From Cranoglanis bouderius (taxonomy: Eukaryota > Chordata > Actinopteri > Siluriformes > Cranoglanididae), in assembly GCA_023630585.1 (NCBI GenBank), contig CM042535.1, forward strand, positions 36,569,301 through 36,633,300: DNA of 64,000 nt. The letters run 5' to 3'. The position numbers were made by a program, and so were the translations under genes. Of this stretch, positions 1 through 11,223 are shown one piece after another (position 1 is the stretch's first letter; the number at the start of each line of letters is the position of its first letter). The notes under the pieces were generated by a model. It was not told the DNA's origin. It was given only the letters and a program-made list of their open reading frames with translations, and did not search any database.

Positions 1-327
1 AACTGCATTTATTTATGCAAATTATTTGGCACATACGTTTGAGAGAAGATTTTATCTAGCATATAGGGACACATCGTATGTTTACAGTTTGTAATACTTC
101 ACACTCTTGTATACAGAATATATAATGACAATAAAGCTGAACTGACTTCACTTGAAAATACTGCTATTTAAAATGAATGATTTTACAGAACAAAGGTAAG
201 CGGTTGTTCCTATTATGTAAATGGAATATTTTAATTATTGTGTTGTGTTTATTTTATATAATCTTTTTTTTTTTTTTTATAAAGGGTGCCAATAATTCTG
301 AATGGCACGGCACAGAGTAGAACTTAC

Positions 328-372
328 CATCTGTAGCCAAGCGTTGGTGATGAGCACTTGGTTCTTCTCATC
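328..372 (-). CDS. Nicotinic acetylcholine receptor alpha7/alpha8-like, exon 3
   Basis: This 45-bp exon encodes 15 residues starting DEKNQVL and ending AWLQM, the stretch of the extracellular ligand-binding domain that follows the first beta strands in Cys-loop receptor subunits. On the minus strand it is preceded by a T-rich tract and AG (373-374) and followed by the donor GTAAGT (322-327). An exon of 45 bp that begins with the Asp codon of DEKNQ is the usual exon 3 of nicotinic receptor genes. It lies downstream of exon 2 at 11084-11223 in the same orientation and compatible phase. Later exons would lie beyond the left edge of the window. The subunit forms a ligand-gated cation channel in the plasma membrane. 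The sequence is alpha7-like, but two short exons cannot separate alpha7 from alpha8 or a fish-specific paralogue. Confidence 0.88.
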
Positions 373-474
373 CTAAAAAAGCCCCAAAAAAAGCAACAAA
401 AAAAAAAGAAGAAGAAGAAGAAGAAGGAAGCAATTTCACTTCACCATTAACTACTGTGTGCTCTCTATATATTT

Positions 475-480
<6 letters not shown>

Positions 481-532
<52 letters not shown>
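481..532 (+). repeat. (TC)n(CA)n microsatellite
   Basis: A CT-rich run passes into about 19 CA dinucleotides, close to the 5' side of exon 3 inside intron 2. Confidence 0.95.
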
Positions 533-534
<2 letters not shown>

Positions 535-1139
535 ACTTGGAGGCAGTTGGAGCTTTTGAGATAAGCCCTTGAGTGAGTGTTTATAACCGTCTGTAATTTA
601 AAGCAATTGAACCTCTAAGAAGCGAAACAGTGCTGTAATGGCGAATACACTAAAGAGCACTTCTCCATATAATCAGACCGTGACTTCATATCAACATTTA
701 CATTACTGACGCCTTTCACACGGCCCAGAAGGGGGGGAAAAAAAAACCCCAGCAGCACTCACGATGATTTCTGTAAAAGGTTAAGACTTTTAAAATTGAA
801 AAGACAAAAGGTTTGAGCTTTCGCAGTGTATTCTGTAGAGCTGCACATCCACGACGTCATATATTTTGAGTATATATTTATTACTCAATGGAAATACTCT
901 GACGTTCTATCGTCATGTTATCTCTACTCTTCCAAGATGGCAGAACAGGTTTCTGTATTGGCTACGTTAATTTCATGTTTGGCTTTGGTATAATAAACAA
1001 GCGACGTAGGAACGTGGAAGAAAGCGTGTTTTATGTTCATGTTGTCAGAACAACATGGTGGAAGTGACGTAACACTTCATTTTCTCGTTTCATTGTGGAC
1101 GGGAAACGTTTGGGTAACCGATAGAAAAAGCTAGTCTTG

Positions 1140-1275
1140 GTATGGACTAGGGTTGCATGGTATACTGGTACTACGGTAGTATCGCGATACTAAAGCTTCA
1201 AAATACCGCTGATGCCACTGTGTTTTTTAAACGTTAGTATCGTCAATACGGTGGTACTGTAAGTAATATTGTATG
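1140..1275. repeat. Short palindromic dispersed repeat (hAT-like MITE candidate)
   Basis: The stretch starts with GGTTGCATGGTATACTGGTAC, contains the palindrome GTATCGCGATAC and closes with an inverted version of the first half (ACGGTGGTAC). This arrangement is typical of small non-autonomous DNA elements in fish. I see no clear target-site duplication, so the family assignment is an inference. Confidence 0.45.
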
Positions 1276-1494
1276 TGCGGCAGTTAATACTATTCTCGCT
1301 AAAATGACACATCCCACTGCTTTTGCAGAATACACAAAGGTTAGTGACACTTCATTTAACCTAAATTCTTTGAAGGTTTCCTGTTATATAAAAATAATAT
1401 AAAATCGCTAAATAACTTTAATCCGTTTATTTTCGACAGAACACGAATACAATCCTTTCAATTAAAATTAAAATATTAAAATATGACTCCCCGC

Positions 1495-1550
1495 TGCAGC
1501 CCCTCCCCTCCCCCTCCCCCTCCCCCCCTCCCCCTCCCCCTCCCCTTCTT
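1495..1550 (+). repeat. C-rich (CCCCCTC)n tract
   Basis: About 55 bases are almost pure C with single T interruptions. The complementary strand is a G-run sequence that could adopt a quadruplex. A second C-rich run is at 1734-1748. Confidence 0.85.
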
Positions 1551-4075
1551 CCCACTATTCACTCATTTTGACAGAAACAGCTCCGGTCCACTTTTCAGAT
1601 CCCTCTAGCGACTTTTTTCTTCTTCAAAAAAGCACCTAGTGACAAATCTAACGCCTTTTTGGGCAAACCTGAACTACTTTCCGTATAAGAGAGTGGCCAG
1701 TACTGCCCCGCGAGCACGAGGTCCTGCTTCCCAACACCCCCCCCCCCACACACACACACACACCACTCTCTACATCTGCTCTGTTCAGTGAGTGACCAAG
1801 AGGAGCAGCACATTCATTCGCTTCTAACTTTGTCCGCGAGTCATCATTTTACATGATATCGAAATCACAGCACAGCCGCTGTCTTTAAGTGTACGGTGAT
1901 TTTGTCAGACGGCGTCGCGATTATAAAATCAGGATTTCAGCAGAGCAGCGGCTCGGAAATGGCTCGGAAGTGACTGCTGGTTAACATGTAGTCTCTTAAT
2001 TGGGCCACGTTTCAGTCACTATTTCATACTCGTCCCGTTGTCTGACGACATGACAATATCTCCTGTACAGTCCTTGAAAACTGCTTGAAGAGTCCTGGAA
2101 TTTCATTATGAAGCATCTGTACAAACCCTGTAAAATTAGCCGTGTTTGATCGTAAGCGAGTCCGTTTCCAAACTCAGTTATGTATTCCTAATGTTGTGTT
2201 CATTCTTAGTTCTCTGCGGACAGTTTCCATTTGCATGATTTCATCGCTCTAGGGAACAATATATAAAATATGTGGCACACTGAATTAGTTGCTTGCCGAT
2301 TGTATGATTGTTCTTGGGTTTTTCCAATAGCCGGTTATTCATTCTCATTAATAAAGTATTCAGAGGAAAATCTGCTTTGTCTGTTTTCATTTATATCTAT
2401 GTATTTCTGTAAATTCGTCCTAGACTTCATAGTAGGCCGAAACGTTTCAGTGGCCAAAACATCAGTGTGTTCCTAACATCGCTTAACGTATACTTGTCAA
2501 AAGAGGCGCGTTTGTGAGTGATTATTCATATCAGTGTACTCCGATCATTCAAGAAAATGTTGTGCTCGTACACAAATTGGTGAACATGTTGATTCAGTAT
2601 ATAGACTTTATGTATTCTTACAAGTAGCAGACTACTCATCTAATTAAATAGCAAACTGTTATATGCTTTCATTTCATGTGTGGCTAGCTTTTTAGTGACT
2701 CTTTCGTATGAAAAGCATGCTGCTTGCTGTTTCTGCCTGGTTCCAGTAAAGAAAAAAAAAAAGATGTTTTTACAGCTTTCAAGACATCCCCTTAGACAAG
2801 AATGAGTCAGCTTTCTGAAGGGGAATCTGAACTCTCTGTGTCTATGTGTTAAAATGTGTTATCGCTTAGCAGCAACGGCACTGGACGCGTTTGGTGTTCG
2901 ATTTCTGAAGCCATTCCTGCACTTCAACGACAATATAACACCTGAAGCCGTCCTTGGGGTTCCTGATGCTCTGCTAGGCATATTTTATCACTAAAGCACT
3001 AATCTCTAGTGGTTTGGGTGTTAATCGTGTTGTCACAGAAACAGTGGCTATTTGGCTAAAAAAAAGCAAAGAGCGCCTGTGGTGCCTGTGTTGCTTGATA
3101 TTGTTTGTTGATTATTATTATATTAAAATAGACTTGTGAGGAAGAGCACAATCAGAATCAAAATAGACTTGTGAGGAAGAGCACAATCATAGAGCCGAGC
3201 ATTTGAGTGTGAACGGCCTTGTTTAAGAGCCCCGTTAACTGAAATGTAGTCGATTAGCCAAGACATGGTTAGTGCCTGGGGTTTGCTTCTTTAGTTTTGC
3301 ACTACAGCTACGAGTCTAACATATAGCTAACAAGGACACCTAAAATCGTTCCTGTAAATATTTTCCTCAAACCACACCCTGTTCTTCAGTGACGTCGCCC
3401 AGACGGTCTTACAACACTGTCATCTATAAACATGATCTAAACCAAGTAGCTGGACACTGTAACATTCAATGAAATTACAATTTTTTACTTAATAACACCG
3501 TACATACTGTCCCTGTAAAACACATACACACCTACCAAACAATACAGGTCCCCATCCTCATGACTATACAAACACATACACACAAAATTACCCTCTTGCA
3601 TGCTGTGCTGCATCTAACAGGGGTCACTAGCTCATCACCCCACAACCCATACCAATCACATCCACACTCATACCTCATACACTCCCATTCAGTCTCTCCC
3701 ACGCTGCGCTACAGCTAATGGGCTGCTCTTTCACACTGCCTTATAACATCACGACCCATCATCATCACCATCACACTGTAATGTTCTATTAGTTCTTTCC
3801 TTTTGTTTCGTCTCTTTGTCCTTTGATATAAAGAAGACCCACTGGTCCTTTATTGTGTTCTCCATCACTCTAAGTTATTTACAGAAAGAACTCATGATAA
3901 AATGCTTGAAGAAGGAGAGTATATTTAATACACAAACATTCTTTGCCAAGAAGATAAACAATTTTGCAGGCTAGCTAACTAACTAACTAACTAACCCCTC
4001 CTTCCACCCTTTTGAATAACTTTAATACACAAATGTTTTAATTTTTGCCAAGAAGGTAAATTATTTTGCTAGCTA

Positions 4076-4910
4076 CAGTGGATATAAAAAGTTAAAATGG
4101 CAGGTTTTTGTGAAGTAAAAGTTAAAGTCAGGTCACAACCTGTTTCACCTTTATTGTGAAATTGCAAGATATAAATATCAAGTGACAAACACCCAGAAAT
4201 GATTTGAAGGTCCAGTACCCAGCTTGCACACCCTTTTATAATTGGGAATGTATCAGTGTTTAGAATCAACTAATCACTTTCAAACTCATGTTAAATGCTA
4301 ATTAGTATACACCTGCCATCAATTAAAGTGACTGATTAACCCCAAATAAAGTACAGCTGTTCCTATAGGATTTTCCTGGCATTGTCTTGGTAACATCCAA
4401 TTGGAAAAGCCAAAGCGCTTACAAAGCAGGTACGGGATCTCACTGTTGAGAAATGTCAATCAGGAGAGGGTTACAAAATATTTCCAAGGCATTGGATATA
4501 CCATGGAACACTGTAAAGGCAATCAACAAGTGGAGAAAATATGGCACGACAGCGACGCTACTAAGAACAGGACGTCCCTCTAAAACTGATGAGAAGATCA
4601 GGAGAAAACTGGTCAGGGAGGCTGCCAAGAGGCCTACAGCAACATTAAAGGAGTTGCAGCAATTTCTGGCAAGTACTGGTTGCTCCTTACATGTGACAAC
4701 AATCTCCAGAATTCTTCATATCTCTGGGCTGTGGGGTAGGGTGGCAAGACGGAAGCCTTTTTTAACCAGAAAATTAAAAAAATTTAAAAATAAAAATACA
4801 TTCAATCTCCCAAAACCATGTGGTATAATGTGTTATGGTGTGATGAGACCAAAGTTGAACATTTTGGCCATAATACCAAAAGATATGTTTTGCCAACAGT
4901 GTTTTTAAAG
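4076..4910 (+). mobile_element. Tc1-like transposon relic, family A (copy 1)
   Basis: The element starts after a TA with CAGTGGATATAAAAAG, the terminal inverted repeat also seen at 13890. The plus strand then carries a decayed transposase N-terminal half: a helix-turn-helix region (ISKALDIPWNTVKAI), the GRPSK hinge, and an E-A-A-K-R-P-T-A-T-L-K-E-L region running to GLWGRVARRKP. The frame is open from 4453 to 4908 but the DDE catalytic domain is missing and the 3' end is truncated, so it cannot encode an active enzyme. A-rich insertions near 4775-4800 add to the decay. Confidence 0.88.
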
Positions 4911-5739
4911 GAAAACATAAAACTGTATTCTTGTTTCACATATACTTTACATTTTCGTGGTGCATTAACGTGCCCCAGTTCTCTTCCAGGTTCACTAGAC
5001 TTTTCCTATTCAATGTGGTTTGCCGTTCAACTGAATCTCTGCTGCCTGGTATACGTCAACTGAATTAGGTAATCTCTCAAACCTAATGAAACCCTTTGGT
5101 GGGAATCTGTTCAATCCGGCAACCTGCTTCTAGAAACGCTAAACGAATAAAATCCTTGACTTAATATTCATCAAGTATAAAATCCCTATAAATCCAACTG
5201 CAGCTTGTATGAACGCATATTCTTGTGATTATTGATCTCATGCTGTGAGATAGACGAGGCTGAGTCACTTAACGCTGCCAGCTGCTTATTTGTGCCAACA
5301 ACCAGAAGCATAACAGAACATTAGTGCTTCAGCATAAAATAAATACAGCTTTTACCATCTGCTTACACTATTACAGTCAACCTTGAAGGACAACTTCCAG
5401 TTGAAGGACAACTATACAACTGTCCATGTTCAGGGCTGTTCATTGAGATCTTGTGGATGTTAGTGAGCCAGGGGGTAAACTAGTCTGGGACCTGGTCTCA
5501 GATTATTCCTGGAATGGTAGCTGATTGGTGAATGGTCCACCTGCACACTTCATGCTCTCGTTCTTTGAACTATAAAAGCATGCCAACATTCTTGTGATGT
5601 TAATCTGACCCCACTTCTGATCTAGGCAGCTGCAGGTGAAGAAATCAAATAGTTCATAAACAGAGGCATAGGGTATGGAAGACAGTGAGCATAGCTGGAT
5701 TAAGGTGTTCATATGAAATCGGTTCACTGCTTTACCCTG

Positions 5740-6440
5740 AAATCAGTTTATGTCTGTATCCGAGAGTGGTTCATGGCTCAGTTTGAGATCCCCGAGATCA
5801 TGAGATAATGGCTATCCTGAGATTAGTTCATGACACATCCTGAGAAGTTTATTTCTCGGTCCGAGATCAGATCATGGCTCAGCCTGTGAACAGATTGGTT
5901 CATGACCTGGTCTGAGATCAGTTCATGGCTCATCCAGAGAAAAGTTCATGCCTTGGTCTGAGAACATGTCATAGTTCGGTCTTAGACCAGTTCATGGCTC
6001 AGTTTGAGATCCCTGAGATCGTGAGATCCCTGAGATCATGGTTATCCTGAGATTAGTTCATGACGCATCCTGAAATCAGTTTGCGGTCTGGTCCGAGATC
6101 AGTTCATGGCTCAGTACATGGCTCAGTTCATGGATCATCCTGAGATCAGTTTATAGCGGTGTTTGAGATCAGTTCTTTGTTCAGTCTGAAAACAGGACTC
6201 AATCTGAGATCAGTTCATGGCTCGTCCTGAGATCAGTTCATGTTTCCGGCTGAAATTAGTTCATGGCTTGGCCTGAGATGAGTTCACGGCTCAATCTGAG
6301 ATGATTTCATCGCTGAGTTTGAGATCGGTTCATTTTTCAGGCAGAGATTAGTTCAAGTCTCAGTTAAGGCTTGCTCTGAGTTCAGTTGCTGGCATGGCCA
6401 GAGATCAGTTTTTTAGCTTGGTCTTAGATCAATTCATGGC
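5740..6440 (+). repeat. Minisatellite, about 25-bp units (GAGATCAGTTCATGGCTCA-like)
   Basis: The phrase 'GAGATCAGTTCATGGCTC' recurs with changes roughly 25 times, separated by short linkers such as AGCCT or AGTCT. Unit length drifts around 23-26 bases and unit identity is moderate, so this is an old array. No coding frame runs through it. It lies inside intron 2 of the receptor gene. Confidence 0.88.
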
Positions 6441-7025
6441 TCAGAGACTGCTTCTGTCTATCAGACCATTGAAATGCAATTCTTGTATAGGACTAGGTGC
6501 CTGTGAATAATGCACAATTCCCCTTTTCCTCACAGATAATGATATTTCAGTCAGATAAGGAGCTGTGTGTATTTACACTCCTCAAGTCAACAAACTGAAT
6601 CAGTGATGTGGAAAACAGGGTTAGATGCATGCAGATGGAACTCATCCATTAACATACACCTTTTTTTTTTTGCAGGGAGTCAGATCAACTCGTTATTTGA
6701 TTAAAAACGAAGGCTGCTACTCCTGAATGAATTTAATAATGGTGGGAAGTCAACTATGGATGAGAACATTAAATGTGAGACATAGCCGCTAATCTGATTC
6801 ATACACACACACACACACAAACTCTCCATATCTCTGTCTCTAATTTCTCTAATTTCTTTCAATGCAATCTATTTGGAGAGAGAGATAGAGAGGTAAGGAA
6901 TAAACCCCAAGTGAAGAAGGAAAGAAATTGAAAAATCTAATAAGAAACTGTTATAGAGCAGAGAGCAAAGATAGAGAGGGGGCAAAAATGGACTTGCTAG
7001 TTTTTGGGTGGTCATTAAGAGACAG

Positions 7026-7027
<2 letters not shown>

Positions 7028-7057
<30 letters not shown>
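7028..7057 (+). repeat. (TG)n microsatellite
   Basis: About 15 uninterrupted TG units. Confidence 0.95.
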
Positions 7058-7060
<3 letters not shown>

Positions 7061-8869
7061 ATCCTGTCCTTCCCCATTAAAGCACCTGAGCCACATACAC
7101 AAACATATTTATGCACTCATATACCTTGCGTAAACATGGCCTTGTCCTTAAAATCTGCAGCAGATTCTTTCACCTCGTCCTTGAAATCTGACGTCTAATA
7201 TCGTGTCATGCTGATAACATATTAATCACTGAGTCATAATCTGTCCAAATGTCCATGAGTCAGAGTTTAAGTTTTCCAGCTTGTTTAAACACAATGCCAA
7301 CACTTGCTGTAAGACGCCTGGAAGAACAGCACTAGTATCACAAATCCTGCAGCTGCTTGGCTTTTCCTTCGCTGCATCTCTGTGTTTCCCCTGATCTTGT
7401 TTATGGCTTCCCTCATTCGCTGTGGCATAATGCGGCAGCTGACAACCTGGCACACTCCTATTCGAGTGCCAGTCATGCGTTCAATTTCACAGCCTGCCAG
7501 CCATAACCGACGGGCAGCGCGCCATCTGGGGCTGTCGGAGCCGCGCTTAAGCTGCTGCGGTTGGGGCCGTGATGGAATAAACAGTATAATCCCATCACAT
7601 GAGGTGATCTCTCACAAAAGGACAGACTGAGGACCAGAACTTATTTTTACAACATAAACTTGTTTCCTGCAACGAACTTCAACGTCGTACAACAACACTA
7701 ACTCCATTTTGACTCGTAGGAACTAGTAGTTAATTGAGTTCTGCTTCATTTTTCTCTTTATTAAATGACGCAATGTCTTCAAGTATATGTGTCACGACCC
7801 CTTAATTGTAGCTAATGTTTAACTCAAATGAACTTTTTTGTGAGTTTGTTCCATTTGTGTTAAAAGTGTCATTAAAACTTATATAAATGATCAACTCCTG
7901 TGGCTTTCATCGTTTTAAAATGTCTGCCTTATGGTTCCATGCGGATCCCAGATGGTGTTTTTGGTGTGTTTTTTTTTGTTTTGTTTTTTTAAATGTTGTG
8001 TTCATCAATAGGCCTGTTGTTTTTCCTCTTTTCCAAGAATTCTGTGTTAAAAAAAAAAAAAAAAAAAAAAGTGAAAACTTTTTTCATTTGCTATTTTAAG
8101 TCACAAAAATTGGCTCAGTTGTTTTCAATGGAAAGCTGGGATCGTTAAAGTGAAATAAAACTGGGGTGTCACACTGACCAAAATGTAAATGGATTGCTCA
8201 CAAAACAAGGAAGAAAGTTCCTGGGAGTGTTGCAGATGTTATTATCATATCAGTGAATTTAATAATGTTTAGAAACTTTTTTAGAAACCCAAGGGCAAAA
8301 CTGCTCCTTAGCTCCAAATTCAATTGGACAAGAAACCTCTTACATATTAATGGAGAGTCCCTCACCATCTTGAGTGCCATTAAACAAGACTGTTTTATGG
8401 GTCTAATTTTGTTCTCTGGAACTAATTTTATGCAGAATCAACTGACCGATTTTTTGGATTGATGTTGATTCAGAATAACCTTAACTGTCAAACAGAAAGA
8501 TGAGGTCCTTTTTCCCCTTTACTAAGAAAACCTTGCAAATCTGGACTGTAGTTTTGCATTTATAGCACTGAAGATGAACTGAATGATGAGTCAGATCTCT
8601 AACTGCACCATGCATTTGTTCTATCCAGTGTTCATATAGTAAACACTACCAAAAAAGGAAAGCTACACATGCAGTATAGTTTTGCTTATAATACTTTATC
8701 CTTGGTGGTCTAACAGCTTCAATGGTGGTCGCTTCAATGGATACCAGTTAGGATTCTGCACTCTCACTGCTGTGGCCGGTGTTCGAGTTCTATTCAAAGA
8801 AAAATTCTTTTGGAGCTATGGCAAATATACCTACACTTTTCACTTTACACTTTTTTGGTGTCATCCCAG

Positions 8870-9662
8870 GACTGGACAAGGTTGCAAGAAATGGGCCAGT
8901 TGGTAGCCAGAGGGGTACCAGAGCCCTTGCGCAAGGTACTTAACCCCTATATTTGTTGTGATGTTTTCTAAGCAGGACTGGACATGGTTCACAGAAATGG
9001 GTTTATTGGTAGCCAGTGGGGTACCACTGCACTTTAGCAAGGTACTTAACAGCTATATTTGTTGTAGTGGTTTGTGACCAGAACTGGACAAGGTTGACAG
9101 AAATGGGTCTATTGGTAGCTGGATGGGGTAAAATTGCCCTTGAGCATGATACTTAACACCTAGGTTTACTGTGACTTTTTCTGTCCGGGCCTGAACAACA
9201 TTGACAGAAACGAGTCTATTGGTAGTTGGGAGGGTACCATTGCCCTTGAACAAGGTACTTAACCCCTAAGTTTCTTGTGACTTATTCTGACCAGGACTGT
9301 ACAAAGTTGACAGAAATGGGTCCACTGTTAGCTGGAGGGGTACCACTGGCTTTGAGCATGGTACTTATCCCCCAAGTTTCCTATGATGTCTTCTGACCAG
9401 GACTGGACAGCGTTACATAAATGGGCTTATTGGTAACTGGTGGGGTACTTAACCCTTAAGATTACTGTAACATTCACAGTAAGGTTAACAGTAATGGGTC
9501 CACTGGTAGCTGGACTGGACAAGATTCACAGAAATGGCCCATTTTTAGCTGGAGAGGCACTAGAACATGGTACTTAACCCCCAAGTTTGTTGTGACCTTT
9601 TCTGACCAGGTCTGGACAAGTTTGACAGCCCTAGCTTGAGGTGTACTGGTGCCTCTGAGCAA
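8870..9662 (+). repeat. Tandem satellite, about 107-bp period, SINE-like unit
   Basis: Seven to eight diverged units run head to tail. Each contains CAGGACTGGACAAGG, then ACAGAAATGGGTCTATTGGT, a TAGC-TGG-GGGGTACCA block, and GCCCTTGAGCAAGGTACTTAACCCC. The anchor phrase is seen near 8872, 8973, 9080, 9186, 9292, 9399, 9510 and 9608. The part GCCCTTGAGCAAGG-CTTAACCC matches the body of the tRNA-derived SINE at 13424-13616 in this window. The array may therefore have grown from a SINE fragment. Open frames through it on the minus strand simply follow the repeat and are not genes. Confidence 0.88.
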
Positions 9663-11083
9663 GGGCCCTAAGTTCGACTTGCTTCAGAGCTCTTGAGACC
9701 AACCCTGGATGGAGTTATGACTCCATACTTCTTTGTGAGAACAGGCATGAGAATATGCCTATGTAGAAATACAATGGCCAGTAAAGATGCCATTATTTTC
9801 CCCCCTCTGAGAGGTAATACTGTGGTTTTCCAGTGGGAATCTCTTTGATAGGAAATTGATCAACATGCATGTATATTAGGGTTACAATTCTGCCAATTAC
9901 TCAAGATTACTGTGGCATATTGCATTGAGTACTTGACAGTGAGCAAGTATTCATATTTCCAGAGACTGGTGTAGAGTTCGCAAACAAAGTACAGTGCTTG
10001 TGTCCTGGACAAAACTTAATGAAGCAAGTCTCTGTATAACACTGTGACTATTAGTTGTCTTGCTGTTTCAACTTTGCTCGCATCGTGTATACACCCAACC
10101 CTCATAAAATGTTATTTGAGTCTGGTTAGCATCTTTGCTGTCGCTTGTTGTTTTGTGTATGAATGCAATGCATGTTGTAATAGCAGTAGAGTTGTGGGAC
10201 AACTTTGCACTGCATAATTTACTATTAATTATTTGATCCATTTCGCTTGTGTTTCACATTTTCAGAGGCATATTTAGCGAGCTAGTGGTGCAGTTTCTGC
10301 CAAAAAATAATGGGCTCTAGTACTCCAGTTTCGGTAGACTGCAAGTTCCTGCCCTCACTGTCACTGTAACTAATGAGAAAAGATTATGGCTGTATTTCCA
10401 GAGGGAGCTACACTTTGTTTTTTTCCTGGATTTCAATCGATGTAATTATATTTGCTGCCTGATCGATCAAACGTTGATCAGTCTTCGCCCATACCTAGTA
10501 TGGACGACCACAAAGATTTTTAACGATGCTCATGTTCGTATAGTCCACTGCATAAATAAGGTTTGGAAATGGGATTTTAGAAGAAATACGTTTTTGACAA
10601 GAGGACTCTTATTTTAAAAATCATATTACAGCCATTTTTTTTAAATGTGTCAAAAAGTAATCCAACTACACTAACCAATAAAAAATTGTCAAAGTGAGAG
10701 AATAGACAGCGAGTCTCTGAGTGTTGGAGTGAGAGATGGAATAAGACACAGCTACCCTTGTGGATTCTGGGTGGAGATTGAGAGTGTGAAAGATGCTCAC
10801 TCACAGTGCGTGATTGAATTTTCATGCTCAGATGCAATAGGGAGTGATAACCTGTACTGCATTTTGATACAGGTTGTAGGTTGTAGGTTTCATTCTGTCA
10901 CACAGACTTGGAGAAGCTTATGTAGCCAGAGAATAACAGTTATGTAAGAAAATAAATCCTACTGTTAATCCTGAAGATCACTCACAGATCATTTTTATTT
11001 CAAGTTTTGTTTTGTTTTTTTGCAATTTCAATTATCTCTTGATTATTACAATCCTATGAATGTTTCTACAAACCTTTACTCAC

Positions 11084-11223
11084 CACATCTATAATCTGGA
11101 GCAGTGTGAGTCCAAGTTCCACGACCAGAGGTGCAGAGTCATTGGCCACGGGTCTCTCCAGCCGGTTGTAGTTTTCTAACAGCTCCTTATACAACCTCCT
11201 CTGGTGCTCTCCCTGTATAGAGT
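11084..11223 (-). CDS. Nicotinic acetylcholine receptor alpha7/alpha8-like, exon 2
   Basis: The exon encodes the N-terminal helix and first strand of the extracellular domain: a Q-G-E-H-Q-R-R-L-Y-K-E-L-L start, then NYNRLERPVANDS, and an L-Q-I-I-D-V end. These match the alpha7 pattern (GEFQRKLYKEL, NYNPLERPVANDS, LLQIMDV). The length, 140 bp, is that of human CHRNA7 exon 2 as I remember it. On the minus strand the acceptor is a CT-rich tract ending TGTGTGTAG (AG at 11224-11225) and the donor is GTGAGT (11078-11083). The last codon is complete, so it joins exon 3 (328-372) in frame across a 10.7 kb intron. The first two exon bases complete a codon begun in exon 1, so exon 1 (signal peptide) must lie at higher coordinates; I did not find it. 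No stop or frameshift suggests decay. Confidence 0.9.

Larger units (their letters stand above)
373..11083 (-). other. Intron 2 of the acetylcholine receptor gene, repeat-filled
   Basis: This 10.7 kb interval separates the two receptor exons. It holds a Tc1 relic (4076-4910), a minisatellite of about 25 bp units (5740-6440), a satellite of about 107 bp units (8870-9662), CA/TG tracts (7028-7057) and homopolymer runs. Smaller local duplications are a repeated 30-bp segment at 3125-3192 and a repeated block of roughly 100 bp with (TAAC)n at 3915-4073. Short open frames elsewhere (for example 2270-2476, 7382-7630, 8682-8906) show no domain, no splice signals and no family resemblance, and I do not call them genes. 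Confidence 0.75.

Noticed and set aside
7285..7476. Basic 63-codon minus-strand frame in a GC-richer patch
   Set aside because: The composition is protein-like but there are no convincing splice sites and no family match.
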